A DNA stretch of 64,000 nt from Bacillus sp. A301a_S52 (GTDB lineage: Bacteria > Bacillota > Bacilli > Bacillales > Salisediminibacteriaceae). The notes beneath the pieces were generated by a model. The model was not told the origin of the DNA, made no database searches, and saw only the letters and a program-made list of their open reading frames with translations. The translations under genes and the position numbers were made by a program. Location of the stretch: NCBI GenBank assembly GCA_024701455.1, contig JABXYP010000001.1, positions 2,546,001 through 2,610,000 on the forward strand, written 5' to 3'. Position 1 is the first letter of the stretch. Every line of letters begins with the position of its first letter. This document shows positions 36,512-46,657 of the stretch, in pieces.

Positions 36512-37558
36512 CTATTTCAACAAGCCTAATTTAATTAAAGAGAAAGCTATTTGAACTGAATTCAGGGCTGCGCCTTTTAGTAAATTATCTGCAACTATCC
36601 ACATATGAAAGCCTTTAAGGTGATCGAGATCCTGACGAATTCTGCCTACAAACACATCGTCTCTCCCTTTACTTTCAGACGCTAGTGGATAGACTTGATT
36701 CTGAGGATCGTCTTGCAAAGTAACGCCATCAGCTTCGTCTAACAGTTTACGCATCCTTTCGACGTTCAAGCCTTCTTCTTGTACCTCAATATAGACTGAC
36801 TCCGAATGTCCAGTTTCTACAGGAAGACGAACACATGTGGCCGCCACTTGCAAAGATTCATCTTCCATTATCTTTTTAGTTTCATTGATCATTTTCATCT
36901 CTTCATACGTAAAACCGTTCTCCTGGAAAACATCGATTTGTGGTACGGCATTAAATGCTATTTGATAATGGTTCTTATCTCCTGAAACAGGTAATATTTG
37001 TGGGTCAATGCTTTCACCATCCAATATTTGGCGAGATTGTTCATACATTTCATCAATGGCATCTACACCTGCTCCTGAAACAGCCTGGTATGTAGATACC
37101 ACAATTCGTTTCAGTCCAAATTCTTTACGAATTGGTTCTAAAGCTGCGACCATTTGAATAGTTGAACAATTAGGGTTACTAATAATTCCTTTATGGCGTT
37201 CTAAAGCTTGCTCATTCACTTCAGGTACTATTAATGGGACATCTTTATCCATTCTAAAGGCACTCGTATTATCTACAACGATAGCGCCACGCTTCACTGC
37301 TTCCGGAGCCAATGCTTTAGAAACAGAACCGCCCGCACTAAATAATGCCAATTGAATCCCTTCAAAAGACTCAGGCTTCGCCTCTTGAACGGTTAGTTGT
37401 TCACCTTTGAATGTCAATTGCTTACCTGCTGATCTTTTAGAAGAAAGCAATAAGAGAGTATCTACTGGAAAATCGAGCTTTTCAAGTGTCCTGATCATCT
37501 GTTCACCTACCGCCCCTGTTGCTCCTACAATAGCCACGTTAAATGTTTGGTGTGTCAT
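36512..37558 (-). CDS. asd: Aspartate-semialdehyde dehydrogenase
   Basis: The 348-residue protein has the NADP motif GATGAVGEQM near residue 12 and the active-site Cys131 (SNPNCSTIQM). It reduces aspartyl phosphate. AAAGGAG stands 9 bases before the ATG. First gene of asd-dapG-dapA, after the spoVF pair as in B. subtilis. Confidence 0.97.
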   Translation of the reverse strand: MTHQTFNVAIVGATGAVGEQMIRTLEKLDFPVDTLLLLSSKRSAGKQLTFKGEQLTVQEAKPESFEGIQLALFSAGGSVSKALAPEAVKRGAIVVDNTSAFRMDKDVPLIVPEVNEQALERHKGIISNPNCSTIQMVAALEPIRKEFGLKRIVVSTYQAVSGAGVDAIDEMYEQSRQILDGESIDPQILPVSGDKNHYQIAFNAVPQIDVFQENGFTYEEMKMINETKKIMEDESLQVAATCVRLPVETGHSESVYIEVQEEGLNVERMRKLLDEADGVTLQDDPQNQVYPLASESKGRDDVFVGRIRQDLDHLKGFHMWIVADNLLKGAALNSVQIAFSLIKLGLLK

Positions 37559-37716
37559 GAATCAGTTCTCCTTTCACTGATAAGATATTTTAAGAGTCTT
37601 TTTTTACATGCCGCTACTCCGATTATATACAAGATTATCGCCGCCGTTAAGAGAAAACTCTATCGGCGACGAATATCACTAAACTCTTATTTTAACAACT
37701 GATCATGAGAATTGCA

Positions 37717-38310
37717 TTAATTTTTATATCTTTCTATAAAAACAGGTTGAACTTGCTTCCCTTCAATAGCATTTTTTACTGTTTCAGGTATTTTAGTCAT
37801 GTCTGCTACGAGTGAGTTAGGTTTTTTGTAAGGGTGATCTTGGCCAAGTGGTACAAAATAAATATTTTTAGCAGCCATAAGCGTCATAATGTTCACACCA
37901 TTTAAACCGAGGGCATCATTGGTAGAGACTGCAAGAACAATCGGTCTGCCCGTTCTCATTGTTGCTTTCGCTCCCATTAATACAGGTGTATCTGTTAAGG
38001 CATTGGCTAATTTACTTGTAGAATTCCCTGTTAATGGGGCAATAACCATGCAATCTAAAGGGGTCTTAGGCCCAAAAGGCTCTGCCTTCACAATTGTATC
38101 CACAAGTGGTTCTGATGTAATAGCTTTAATTTTTTTGATCCAATCATCACTTTTCCCAAATTTTGAATCGGTCGTTTGTACTGTATAAGATACAAAAGGG
38201 GTGACCTTTGCTCCTAGTGAAACAAGTTTTTCTATTTCAGGTATCACCTCTTCATACGTACAATGAGATCCTGTCAATCCAAAACCGATATGCTTGCCTT
38301 TTAAAATCAT
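37717..38310 (-). CDS. spoVFB: Dipicolinate synthase subunit B
   Basis: The 197-residue flavoprotein-family protein (GKHIGFGLTGSHCTYEEVIP, VIAPLTGNSTSKLANALTD) is the B chain of the enzyme that oxidises dihydrodipicolinate to dipicolinic acid in the mother cell. Its ATG overlaps the spoVFA stop (TAATG), so the subunits are coupled. Confidence 0.96.
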   Translation of the reverse strand: MILKGKHIGFGLTGSHCTYEEVIPEIEKLVSLGAKVTPFVSYTVQTTDSKFGKSDDWIKKIKAITSEPLVDTIVKAEPFGPKTPLDCMVIAPLTGNSTSKLANALTDTPVLMGAKATMRTGRPIVLAVSTNDALGLNGVNIMTLMAAKNIYFVPLGQDHPYKKPNSLVADMTKIPETVKNAIEGKQVQPVFIERYKN

Positions 38311-39212
38311 TAATGGCGGCCTCCTTTCTGATCATTCCATTGTTTCTCAAGTAGCGTAGACAATAATTCTGCAAGCTGAATGCCTGCAGTTTTTGGAGCG
38401 ACTAGACCGGGTAAACCAGGTGTTAAGATTGCATGAATACCTCTTTTGTTAGCAAAATTAAAATCAGTTCCTCCAGGTTTAGAGGCGATATCAAGAATAA
38501 GCACGTGATTTTGCATTTTTGCGATAATAGTAGAAGTTAAAACGTGGGCAGGAATCGTATTAATAACAACATCTGCCTCTGACACTGCATCACTTAAGTT
38601 GTTTAAAGGAATTGGGGTTAAGTTCATTTCGTAAATTCTAGCTAAAAGCTCCCTTTCCTTTGCAGCCACCGAGACACGCGCTCCCAAATTAGCAAAGGTT
38701 CTAGCAACCGTTTGACCTACTCGCCCAAATCCAGTAATCAAAACGTTGGAACGGTGAATTGTCATATTTGTATGCTGAATGACTAACATGACCGCCCCTT
38801 CTGCTGTAGGAATAGAATTATAAATAGCTAAATCATCCCTGTTCATTAATTCAACAAGGGACTTTTCTGATTTTTGTGCAATATTTTTTAAGGTTTTGTT
38901 GGCAATGCCAGTATAAATTTTTAAATGCTCCGGTGTTTTTGCAAGCCACTTTTCTTCTAACACTTGGGGTTGACCTGAAAATACGGTATCCGCCTCACCA
39001 TTGTGATTCACACCATTAACGGGCAAAATAACAGCGTCCAATAACTCTGTATTAACTGTTTCAAACGTTTTATTTTCCACTCCAAGAAATCCATCATCGA
39101 GCTGATCAAACCCAATTAAATAAAGAGAAGTATCTAAAGTAGATAGTTTACGAATAACTTCGATCTGCCTTAAATCTCCTCCAATAATAGCTACCTGCAT
39201 TCCAGTTAACAA
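38310..39212 (-). CDS. spoVFA: Dipicolinate synthase subunit A
   Basis: The 300-residue protein has an N-terminal domain (MLTGMQVAIIGGDLRQIEVI) and a Rossmann domain (ITGFGRVGQTVARTFANLGA; about residue 150). With SpoVFB it makes dipicolinate, which gives spores heat resistance with Ca2+. TTG start at 39212 with GGGGAGG 8 bases upstream. A sigma-K-like promoter lies at 39325-39352. Confidence 0.96.
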   Translation of the reverse strand: MLTGMQVAIIGGDLRQIEVIRKLSTLDTSLYLIGFDQLDDGFLGVENKTFETVNTELLDAVILPVNGVNHNGEADTVFSGQPQVLEEKWLAKTPEHLKIYTGIANKTLKNIAQKSEKSLVELMNRDDLAIYNSIPTAEGAVMLVIQHTNMTIHRSNVLITGFGRVGQTVARTFANLGARVSVAAKERELLARIYEMNLTPIPLNNLSDAVSEADVVINTIPAHVLTSTIIAKMQNHVLILDIASKPGGTDFNFANKRGIHAILTPGLPGLVAPKTAGIQLAELLSTLLEKQWNDQKGGRH

Positions 39213-39324
39213 CGTTTTTACCTCCCCTTCGATAAAACTTTCGGTAAGCTAATGACATGCTTTCTTTGGGCAGTGTCACAGCACCTTTCGGAAAGGGACA
39301 CATGAGCCTTGCGGATGCTCACCA

Positions 39325-39352
39325 TATTTTATGATAGCAATGACAATTGGTG
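39325..39352 (-). promoter_or_regulatory. Sigma-K-like promoter of spoVF
   Basis: CAC (39350-39352), 16 bases, CATAAAATA (39325-39333) on the minus strand matches the sigma-K pattern mAC-N16-CATANNNTA. It lies about 110 bases before spoVFA. spoVF is a known sigma-K operon in B. subtilis. Confidence 0.7.
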
Positions 39353-39465
39353 ATAAGAGTATAAAAATTCTTATAATAATCATTTGCCTCTCTCTTTTTT
39401 CATCTCCAACAAAGTCATTCTACAGGGATCCTCTTATTATGTAGTTTTTAAAAGCGGCTCAGCTG

Positions 39466-39577
39466 TTTTATCACAAATAAGCGTCCGTAAACCTCCCAGA
39501 TCAAAATAGAGAGGAGAGGTTACTCTTTTCAGTCGGGAGAGAAACGTCGCTAATGTCTTGATTGAAGGTTCGTTTTA
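39466..39577 (-). repeat. Shortened copy E of the 155-bp repeat (opposite orientation)
   Basis: Read on the minus strand it goes TAAAACGAACCTTCAATCAA straight into GACATTAGCGACG, then through the second hairpin to CTTATTTGTGATAAAA. The first hairpin is missing between two TCAATCAG motifs. It is the only copy found in this orientation. Confidence 0.85.
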
Positions 39578-39787
39578 GCCGTTTATAAAATTGAACTGGT
39601 GTAGTAAGAAACGGTATCTCTGGTCGGATAGTGTCATCGTAGTGGTATGGTAGGACTATTACACCATGAGCTGAAGGCAAGACTTTGTGAAGGCACCTGT
39701 ATGTAGCGAAACATCACTGCATAGTCACGTAATGAGGAGACTATTTCCCTTGTTCTTGTTAACGAAAACGTGTTCAATTATTTAGAT
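39578..39787. other. Gap between repeat copy E and the ymxH terminator
   Basis: About 210 bases without a recognisable gene or structure. Confidence 0.45.
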
Positions 39788-39832
39788 ATAAAAAGAAAGA
39801 GTGCCCTCAAAGAAATACTAGGGGCACTCTTC
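39788..39832 (-). terminator. Intrinsic terminator downstream of ymxH
   Basis: GAAGAGTGCCC and GGGCACTCTTTC pair over 11 bases with a 15-base loop, followed by TTTTT on the minus strand, about 90 bases past the ymxH stop. Confidence 0.85.
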
Positions 39833-39922
39833 ATGCTTTAAATTCATTTTTTATTTATAGTTTTACAATATCGTTGAGTATCAATGTGGCTTTTAAGCGT
39901 ATGTTTTCTTAATAGCACTTGT

Positions 39923-40156
39923 TCATTTAACTTCTATGATAATCATATCGGCACCAATTTTTTTTATCTGTTTCCAATAGACCGTTACTTCTTTTTCTCT
40001 TTTGCCTAAGCCAAACCACTTTAATGTAGGGATGACAAAAGCTTCGATATGACCAGTTTTTTCATCAATCATAAGGTCTGTTTGGCCTAAAACCCCTAGC
40101 CTCTCACCTTTTTGATAATCAATGATTTCCTTTTGACTTATTTCACTTAACCTCAT
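39923..40156 (-). CDS. ymxH: YlmC/YmxH-family PRC-barrel protein
   Basis: The 77-residue protein (MRLSEISQKEIIDYQKGERL, GHIEAFVIPTLKW) is a single PRC-barrel domain of the YlmC/YmxH sporulation-associated family; function unknown. The ATG at 40156 has AGGTGGTG 7 bases upstream. It follows mlpA, as in B. subtilis. Confidence 0.9.
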   Translation of the reverse strand: MRLSEISQKEIIDYQKGERLGVLGQTDLMIDEKTGHIEAFVIPTLKWFGLGKREKEVTVYWKQIKKIGADMIIIEVK

Positions 40157-40221
40157 AACTAGCACCACCTTTCCTCCCTTTATTACAAGCTTATGTAGAA
40201 AGGTACGGCTCATATGACGGC

Positions 40222-41463
40222 TTAATTTATAGAGGGAGGCAATTTTCCGTTTGGTGTTATTAATGTTAAGGAATATTCTTTTGAAAGAATATCTTCACTC
40301 GTTGCTTTAATATCGGCCATTGTCACACTGTCAATGGCGTTCGTTATATCATTTAATGAGCGATGCTTACCAAGGAGTAACTCATTTTTACCGTTTCGAC
40401 TCATTCGACTGTTCGTACTTTCTAAGCCAAGCATCAAACCTCCCTTTAACTGTTCTTTGCCATTTTTGAGTTCTTTATCAGTCAAGCCATTTTCCGCTAC
40501 TTTTGCTATTGTTTCCAGCATAACATCAAATGTTCGCTCTAACTGCTCCGGTGCTGAACCAGCATACACAGTCAGCATTCCAGAATCTTTGTAAGCAGAG
40601 TGATAGGAGAAAACAGAATAGGCAAGCCCTCTATTTTCTCTTATTTCCTGAAACAACCTGCTACTCATACTGCCACCTAATGCGTTGTTCATCAAAATTA
40701 AGGAGTAAATTTTATCATCATCTAGTGCGTAACCATCAAACCCTAAGCATAAATGAGCTTGTTCGGTTTCTTTTTGACGCACTATTTTATCTGGTATAAA
40801 TGCTGGTTTTTCTAGCTTCACATCGGGAAATGCCGTTCCTGGAAGAGAGGAGAACAAATCCTCAACATACGATACGAATGACTCATCGACGTTCCCACAT
40901 ATGGAAATCACAACGTTGTTTGCATGATAATATTGATTCATATATGAAAATAAATCATCCGAGGAGAATGAATCTAATGTTTGCTCTGTCCCGAGAATAG
41001 GAAATCCTAGTGGATGGTCCCCGTAGCTCGCTTTACTAAGTAAATCATGGACGAGATCATCTGGCGTATCTTCGTACATTTTGATCTCTTCCAATACGAC
41101 CCCTTTTTCTTTTTCCAATTCGCGTTTTTCGAAGGTGGAATTGAAGTACATATCTGCCAACACATCTACTGCATACTTAGCATGTGTATCTAGTACTTTT
41201 GCATAGTAGCATGTGTATTCTTTAGAAGTAAGGGCATTCACGTGTCCTCCAATCGAATCAAAAGATTCAGCTATCTCATGAGCTGATCGGGATTTAGTTC
41301 CTTTAAAAAACATGTGTTCAATGAAATGAGACATCCCATTTTCTTCTTTTTTTTCAAAGCGCGAGCCTGTGCCTACCCATATTCCTACTGCAACTGACCT
41401 GACTGTTTCTATCGGTTCGAACACAATTCTTACGCCATTTTTACATTCATAACGTTTAATCAC
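40222..41463 (-). CDS. mlpA: M16 zinc protease MlpA (YmxG)
   Basis: The 413-residue protein has an intact HxxEH (SHFIEHMFFKGT, near residue 47) and the distal Glu region (VVLEEIKMYEDTPDD), as in mitochondrial processing peptidase-like M16B enzymes. It is a single-chain family member. GTG start at 41463 with TAGGAGG 9 bases upstream. Transcribed after ylxY. Confidence 0.94.
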   Translation of the reverse strand: MIKRYECKNGVRIVFEPIETVRSVAVGIWVGTGSRFEKKEENGMSHFIEHMFFKGTKSRSAHEIAESFDSIGGHVNALTSKEYTCYYAKVLDTHAKYAVDVLADMYFNSTFEKRELEKEKGVVLEEIKMYEDTPDDLVHDLLSKASYGDHPLGFPILGTEQTLDSFSSDDLFSYMNQYYHANNVVISICGNVDESFVSYVEDLFSSLPGTAFPDVKLEKPAFIPDKIVRQKETEQAHLCLGFDGYALDDDKIYSLILMNNALGGSMSSRLFQEIRENRGLAYSVFSYHSAYKDSGMLTVYAGSAPEQLERTFDVMLETIAKVAENGLTDKELKNGKEQLKGGLMLGLESTNSRMSRNGKNELLLGKHRSLNDITNAIDSVTMADIKATSEDILSKEYSLTLITPNGKLPPSIN

Positions 41464-41492
41464 GACTTGAGCCTCCTACTGTCAAATATCAT

Positions 41493-42455
41493 TTAATCAG
41501 AGAGTCGTTTTTCACTAAGAACCTCTGATACTTTTCCTATGTGTAAATTCTTATTCTTAAGACCGGTAATCATAGCTTCTAGCCCATTGGCTGATGACGC
41601 TGTCGGATGCATAAGGATGAGTGAGCCAGGCTCTGCATGATTCACGACCCGCTGTGTCATTTGAGCAGATGATGGATTTTTCCAATCAACGGTATCAACC
41701 GTCCAGAGTATCGTATACATATTTAACTCACTGGCCACAGTGACGACATCTTCACGAAAACTACCGCTCGGCGGTGCAAACCAAACTGGCTTCTCATTGA
41801 GGGCTGCATCAATTACTTCGTTCGTTCTTATTATCTCATCGCGAATACTTTCTCGAGCTAACCTCTTCATATCTGGATGTGAGTAAGCATGATTTCCTAT
41901 TTCATGCCCTTCTTCCTTTATCATCATAGCAAGATTCGAGTTATTTTTCACCCATGAGCCATCTAAAAAGAAGGTTGCCTTTACATTATTTTCTTTAAAC
42001 GTTTTTAATATGTCTGGTAAATGGTCGTTCCCCCAAGCGACATTGACCATAAAACCAACCATTGGTTTATCCGGATTGCCTCTATAAATAGGGGATGGTG
42101 GAAGATCTTTAAGTGTTATCTCTGGTGATATTTCTTTAAAAACGAGAGCCTCTTCTTGAAAGTCTCCCCGTTTTTTCATGTTCTCATAAGATTTTTGAAC
42201 GTCTACCTCTCTCCCGTTATAGCCTGGGACTGCTTTCCAAACAGGATCAATACGTGCATTGATCGGTGAATCTTCATACTCCTGCTTCACTCGAAGTATT
42301 TCCATATAAAGAGGACTTTCTTCTTTCATCACTTGTTCTGCTTGCCCTCTTAATTCTTCAATATATCCACCAGTGACAGGATTTTGTATATGAGACAAGG
42401 TTACAATTAACAAAAAAAAGAAGGTTCCCAATTGAATCGCAACTTTCTTTAACAT
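41493..42455 (-). CDS. ylxY: Polysaccharide deacetylase-family protein YlxY
   Basis: The 320-residue protein has an N-terminal signal/anchor (residues 3-20) and a NodB-type domain from about residue 135. The metal His pair is present (GNHAYSHPDM), as are APPSGSFRED and LWTVDTVDW. Motif 1 reads NVAWGNDH instead of TFDDG, so the catalytic base Asp is replaced by Asn and activity is doubtful. It sits between pnp and mlpA as in B. subtilis, probably at the cell surface in sporulation. Confidence 0.92.
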   Translation of the reverse strand: MLKKVAIQLGTFFFLLIVTLSHIQNPVTGGYIEELRGQAEQVMKEESPLYMEILRVKQEYEDSPINARIDPVWKAVPGYNGREVDVQKSYENMKKRGDFQEEALVFKEISPEITLKDLPPSPIYRGNPDKPMVGFMVNVAWGNDHLPDILKTFKENNVKATFFLDGSWVKNNSNLAMMIKEEGHEIGNHAYSHPDMKRLARESIRDEIIRTNEVIDAALNEKPVWFAPPSGSFREDVVTVASELNMYTILWTVDTVDWKNPSSAQMTQRVVNHAEPGSLILMHPTASSANGLEAMITGLKNKNLHIGKVSEVLSEKRLSD

Positions 42456-42573
42456 ATCTATCCCCTCCCCTTAAAAAATATGTGATGAGAGGACAAGGTA
42501 GAACCGGCAATTACGCGAATATAACTTTGTACTCCCCCTATTTTTTGTAGTGGGATCACAGCGTCAATTTAAA

Positions 42574-43958
42574 TAAAACGAACCTTCAATCAGGGGATGT
42601 TTTCGCTCTTCTCCCGCTGATTGGTAGTTGAGTCAATCAGGACATTAGCGACCGTTAGCTCCTGTAATGGAGTGATCTCTCCTCTCTATTTTGATCCGGG
42701 AGGTTTACGACGCTTATCTGTGATATAACGAACCTTCAATCAGGGGATGTTTTCGCTCTTCTCCCGCTGATTGGTAGTTGAGTCAATCAGGACATTAGCG
42801 ACCGTTAGCTCCTGTCTAAATGGAGTGATCTCTCCTCTCTATTTTGATCCGGGAGGTTTACGGACGCTTATCTGTGATATAACGAACCTTCAATCAGGGG
42901 ATGTTTTCGCTCTTCTCCCGCTGATTGGTAGTTGAGTCAATCAGGACATTAGCGACCGTTAGCTCCTGTCTAAATGGAGTGATCTCTCCTCTCTATTTTG
43001 ATCCGGGAGGTTTACGGACGCTTATCTGTGATATAACGAACCTTCAATCAGGGGATGTTTTCGCTCTTCTCCCGCTGATTGGTAGTTGAGTCAATCAGGA
43101 CATTAGCGACCGTTAGCTCCTGTCTAAATGGAGTGATCTCTCCTCTCTATTTTGATCCGGGAGGTTTACGGACGCTTATCTGTGATATAACGAACCTTCA
43201 ATCAGTGGACGTTTCCGTTCTTCTCCCACTGATTGGTAGTTGAGTCAATCAGGACATTAGCGACCGTTAGCTCCTGTCTAAATGGAGTGATCTCTCCTCT
43301 CTATTTTGATCCGGGAGGTTTACGGACGCTTATCTGTGATATAACGAACCTTCAATCAGGGGATGTTTTCGCTCTTCTCCCGCTGATTGGTAGTTGAGTC
43401 AATCAGGACATTAGCGACCGTTAGCTCCTGTCTAAATGGAGTGATCTCTCCTCTCTATTTTGATCCGGGAGGTTTACGGACGCTTATCTGTGATATAACG
43501 AACCTTCAATCAGTGGACGTTTCCGTTCTTCTCCCACTGATTGGTAGTTGAGTCAATCAGGACATTAGCGACCGTTAGCTCCTGTCTAAATGGAGTGATC
43601 TCTCCTCTCTATTTTGATCCGGGAGGTTTACGGACGCTTATCTGTGATATAACGAACCTTCAATCAGTGGACGTTTCCGTTCTTCTCCCACTGATTGGTA
43701 GTTGAGTCAATCAGGACATTAGCGACCGTTAGCTCCTGTCTAAATGGAGTGATCTCTCCTCTCTATTTTGATCCGGGAGGTTTACGGACGCTTATCTGTG
43801 ATATAACGAACCTTCAATCAGGGGATGTTTTCGCTCTTCTCCCGCTGATTGGTAGTTGAGTCAATCAGGACATTAGCGACCGTTAGCTCCTGTCTAAATG
43901 GAGTGATCTCTCCTCTCTATTTTGATCCGGGAGGTTTACGGACGCTTATCTGTGATAA
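42574..43958 (+). repeat. Tandem array of nine 155-bp repeat units
   Basis: AACGAACC marks unit starts at 42577, 42727, 42881, 43035, 43189, 43343, 43497, 43651 and 43805. The first unit is 150 bp and the next eight are 154 bp each. Units 5, 7 and 8 carry a CAGTGGACGTTTCCG first-hairpin arm; the others carry CAGGGGATGTTTTCG. The remainder of units 2-9 is nearly identical. Each unit contains a first hairpin, a long second hairpin (GACGCTT-side arm CGGGAGGTTTACGGACGC region) with an inner AAATAGAG-type stem, and a terminal TTATC-TGT-GATAA hairpin. No coding frame persists. It fills the gap between pnp and ylxY. Confidence 0.97.
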
Positions 43959-44007
43959 ATAAAGCAGTTAGTTGCATAAAGGTACAATAGCTCTCTTTAT
44001 TTCCACA

Positions 44008-44036
44008 TAAAAAAAGAGCCGTGCTAAAGGGCTCTT
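44008..44036 (-). terminator. Intrinsic terminator after pnp
   Basis: AGAGCC and GGCTCT with a 9-base loop, followed by TTTTTATG on the minus strand, just past the pnp stop and before the repeat array. Confidence 0.88.
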
Positions 44037-44043
44037 CCTTCCA

Positions 44044-46140
44044 TTATGATTCTTTTTGTTCAGGTAAAACAGCTTTGCGTGACAAATTGACACGGCCTTG
44101 GTTATCAATTTCTGTTACCTTAACCAGGACTTCGTCACCGATTGATACGACATCTTCAACTTTACCTACACGTTCATTGGCTAATTGTGAAATATGAACA
44201 AGCCCATCTTTCCCTTTAAAAATTTCCACAAAGGCCCCAAATTTTTCAATTCGCTTTACTTTTCCAAGATAAGTTTGACCAACTTCAACTTCTCGAACGA
44301 GGTCTTCAATGATTTGTTTTGCTTTGTTATTCATTTGCTGATCAGTAGATGAAATATAAACCGTTCCATCTTGTTCAATATCAATTTTAACGCCGGTGTC
44401 ATCAATTATTTGATTAATCATTTTACCACTTGGACCGATTACATCACGGATTTTATCTGGATGAATTTTCATCGTTAGAATCTTCGGCGCATAATCGCTC
44501 AGTTCTGCTCTTGGTGTTGGGATGGCAGAAAGCATGTTATCAAGTATTTGAAGACGTCCTTCTTTTGCTTGTGATAAGGCTTCTTCAAGAACTGATTTAT
44601 CTATTCCGTCTATTTTTATATCCATTTGAAGCGCTGTTATGCCTTTTGACGTTCCAGCCACTTTAAAGTCCATATCACCTAGAGCATCTTCCATTCCTTG
44701 AATATCCGTCAAAACGACAACATCTTCTTCGTGCTTTACTAAGCCCATGGCAATCCCTGCTACCGGAGATTTAATCGGAACGCCAGCTGCCATCATAGCA
44801 AGAGTACTTGCACAAATACTTGCTTGAGAGGTTGAACCATTTGACTCTAAAACTTCAGAGACTAGACGAATCGTATAAGGAAATTCCTGCTCTGATGGAA
44901 TCACTTTCTCAAGAGCTCTTTCACCTAAAGCTCCGTGTCCAATTTCACGGCGCCCTGGTCCTCGGATCGGGCCTGTTTCACCTACACTAAAAGATGGGAA
45001 GTTATAATGGTGCATAAAACGCTTCGACTCTTCGATCCCTAGCCCATCAAGAACTTGAACATCACCTAAAGCTCCTAAAGTACAAACGCTTAGAGCTTGG
45101 GTTTGACCACGGGTAAACAAACCAGAGCCATGCGTTCTTTGAAGAATGTCAATTTCAGAAGCTAAAGGTCTAATTTCGTTACCTTTTCTTCCGTCAGGTC
45201 GAATATTTTCTTTTGTTATAAGTTTTCTCACTGTCTCTTTTAACAACTTGTCCAAAACGTCTCGTGCATCTTTCGTTCTGTCATTCTCTTCGTCTGTGTA
45301 ATCTTCCAATATTTCGTTATACACTTCTTTAATAGCATCCTCACGCTGTCCTTTTTCAACGACAGTGGCTGCTTTAACTAGTTTGCTTTCTGCTTTTTCT
45401 CGAATTTCTGCTGCCAACTCTTCATCAATAGTAAGGAGTTGTACGTCCATTTTCGTTTTACCGACTTTAGAGACGATATCTTCCTGGAAAGCAACGAGTC
45501 GTTTAATCTCTTCATGACCGAACATAATAGCATCAAGCATGACTTCTTCAGGCACTTCATTCGCACCAGCTTCAACCATATTTATAGCATCTTTCGTACC
45601 AGCAACGATTAAATTAATATCACTGCTGTCCATTTCGTCTGTTTTAGGGTTGATAATAAAATTACCGTCAACCCTTCCGATCGTCACACCGGCAATAGGT
45701 CCTGCAAAAGGAATGTCCGAAATGGACAGAGCAAGAGAAGATCCTACCATGGCAGCCATCTCAGGTGAACAATTTTGATCGTTACTCATGACGATACTAA
45801 TAACCTGAACATCGTTACGGAAGCCGTCTGGAAACAGCGGACGCACTGGTCTGTCAATTAATCTGCTTGTTAAAACCGCATGGTCACTTGGACGCCCCTC
45901 ACGCTTAATAAACCCTCCAGGTATTTTTCCTGCTGAGTATAGTCGTTCTTCATAATTGACTGTTAGAGGAAAAAAGGGTAAGTCCTTTGGTTCCTTTGAA
46001 GCAGTGGCCGTAGATAATACCGATGTATCACCATAACGTACGAGAACAGCTCCGTTAGCTTGTTTAGCAAGCTGCCCCACTTCAATCGTTAATGTACGAC
46101 CGGCCCATTCCATCGAAAAAGTTTGTTTTTCTTGATTCAT
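44044..46140 (-). CDS. pnp: Polyribonucleotide nucleotidyltransferase
   Basis: The 698-residue protein has two RNase PH domains, a KH domain ([15 protein letters not shown]) and a C-terminal S1 domain ([20 protein letters not shown]). PNPase degrades RNA 3'-5' with phosphate. The ATG at 46140 is preceded by GAGAGGAG; a TTG seven codons upstream falls within that site and is rejected. It is read after rpsO. Confidence 0.98.
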   Translation of the reverse strand: MNQEKQTFSMEWAGRTLTIEVGQLAKQANGAVLVRYGDTSVLSTATASKEPKDLPFFPLTVNYEERLYSAGKIPGGFIKREGRPSDHAVLTSRLIDRPVRPLFPDGFRNDVQVISIVMSNDQNCSPEMAAMVGSSLALSISDIPFAGPIAGVTIGRVDGNFIINPKTDEMDSSDINLIVAGTKDAINMVEAGANEVPEEVMLDAIMFGHEEIKRLVAFQEDIVSKVGKTKMDVQLLTIDEELAAEIREKAESKLVKAATVVEKGQREDAIKEVYNEILEDYTDEENDRTKDARDVLDKLLKETVRKLITKENIRPDGRKGNEIRPLASEIDILQRTHGSGLFTRGQTQALSVCTLGALGDVQVLDGLGIEESKRFMHHYNFPSFSVGETGPIRGPGRREIGHGALGERALEKVIPSEQEFPYTIRLVSEVLESNGSTSQASICASTLAMMAAGVPIKSPVAGIAMGLVKHEEDVVVLTDIQGMEDALGDMDFKVAGTSKGITALQMDIKIDGIDKSVLEEALSQAKEGRLQILDNMLSAIPTPRAELSDYAPKILTMKIHPDKIRDVIGPSGKMINQIIDDTGVKIDIEQDGTVYISSTDQQMNNKAKQIIEDLVREVEVGQTYLGKVKRIEKFGAFVEIFKGKDGLVHISQLANERVGKVEDVVSIGDEVLVKVTEIDNQGRVNLSRKAVLPEQKES

Positions 46141-46357
46141 CTTATCGTGTACTCCTCTCAACTTTATAATTAGTCCTTCTTACACTTAGTGTTTCGCTTT
46201 TTTGTATGTAGTAAACCTGGTGTATGAGGTAAAAAGCATATTATTGGCTTGTTAAGTGTGTATACAGAACAAACTATAGTTATAGCCCTAGCTTTTATAT
46301 CATAACAAAAAAAGATACGTAACGAAACAGAAGATTAGGCCGATAACTTATGCCATA

Positions 46358-46386
46358 GAAAAAAGCGGGAGAATCTCCCGCTTTTA
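46358..46386 (-). terminator. Intrinsic terminator after rpsO
   Basis: AAAAGCGGGAG and CTCCCGCTTTT form an 11-bp stem with a 3-base loop, ending in TTTTTT on the minus strand. pnp may be reached by read-through. Confidence 0.93.
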
Positions 46387-46387
46387 A

Positions 46388-46657
46388 TTATCGACGAAGG
46401 CCAAGCTTATCAACTAGTTGACGGTAACGAGTAACGTCTTTATTACGTAAGTACGTAAGTAAGTTACGACGTTGACCAACCATTTTTAACAGACCGCGAC
46501 GTGAATGATGATCTTTTTTATGAGTACGTAAGTGATCATTCAACGTAGTAATTTGCTCTGTTAGGATAGCCACTTGTACTTCAGGAGAACCAGTATCATT
46601 CTCGTGAGTTTTAAATTGGTCAATAATTTCATTTTTACGCTCTTGAGTTAATGCCAT
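46388..46657 (-). CDS. rpsO: 30S ribosomal protein S15
   Basis: The 89-residue protein ([50 protein letters not shown]) is S15, which binds the 16S rRNA central domain. The ATG at 46657 has AAGGAGG 8 bases upstream; a longer frame upstream is leader sequence. A consensus-like promoter and a structured leader precede it. Confidence 0.98.
   Translation of the reverse strand: MALTQERKNEIIDQFKTHENDTGSPEVQVAILTEQITTLNDHLRTHKKDHHSRRGLLKMVGQRRNLLTYLRNKDVTRYRQLVDKLGLRR

Noticed and set aside
42574..43958. CRISPR array
   Set aside because: The units are 154 bp and identical throughout, without short repeats and unique spacers, and no cas gene is present.
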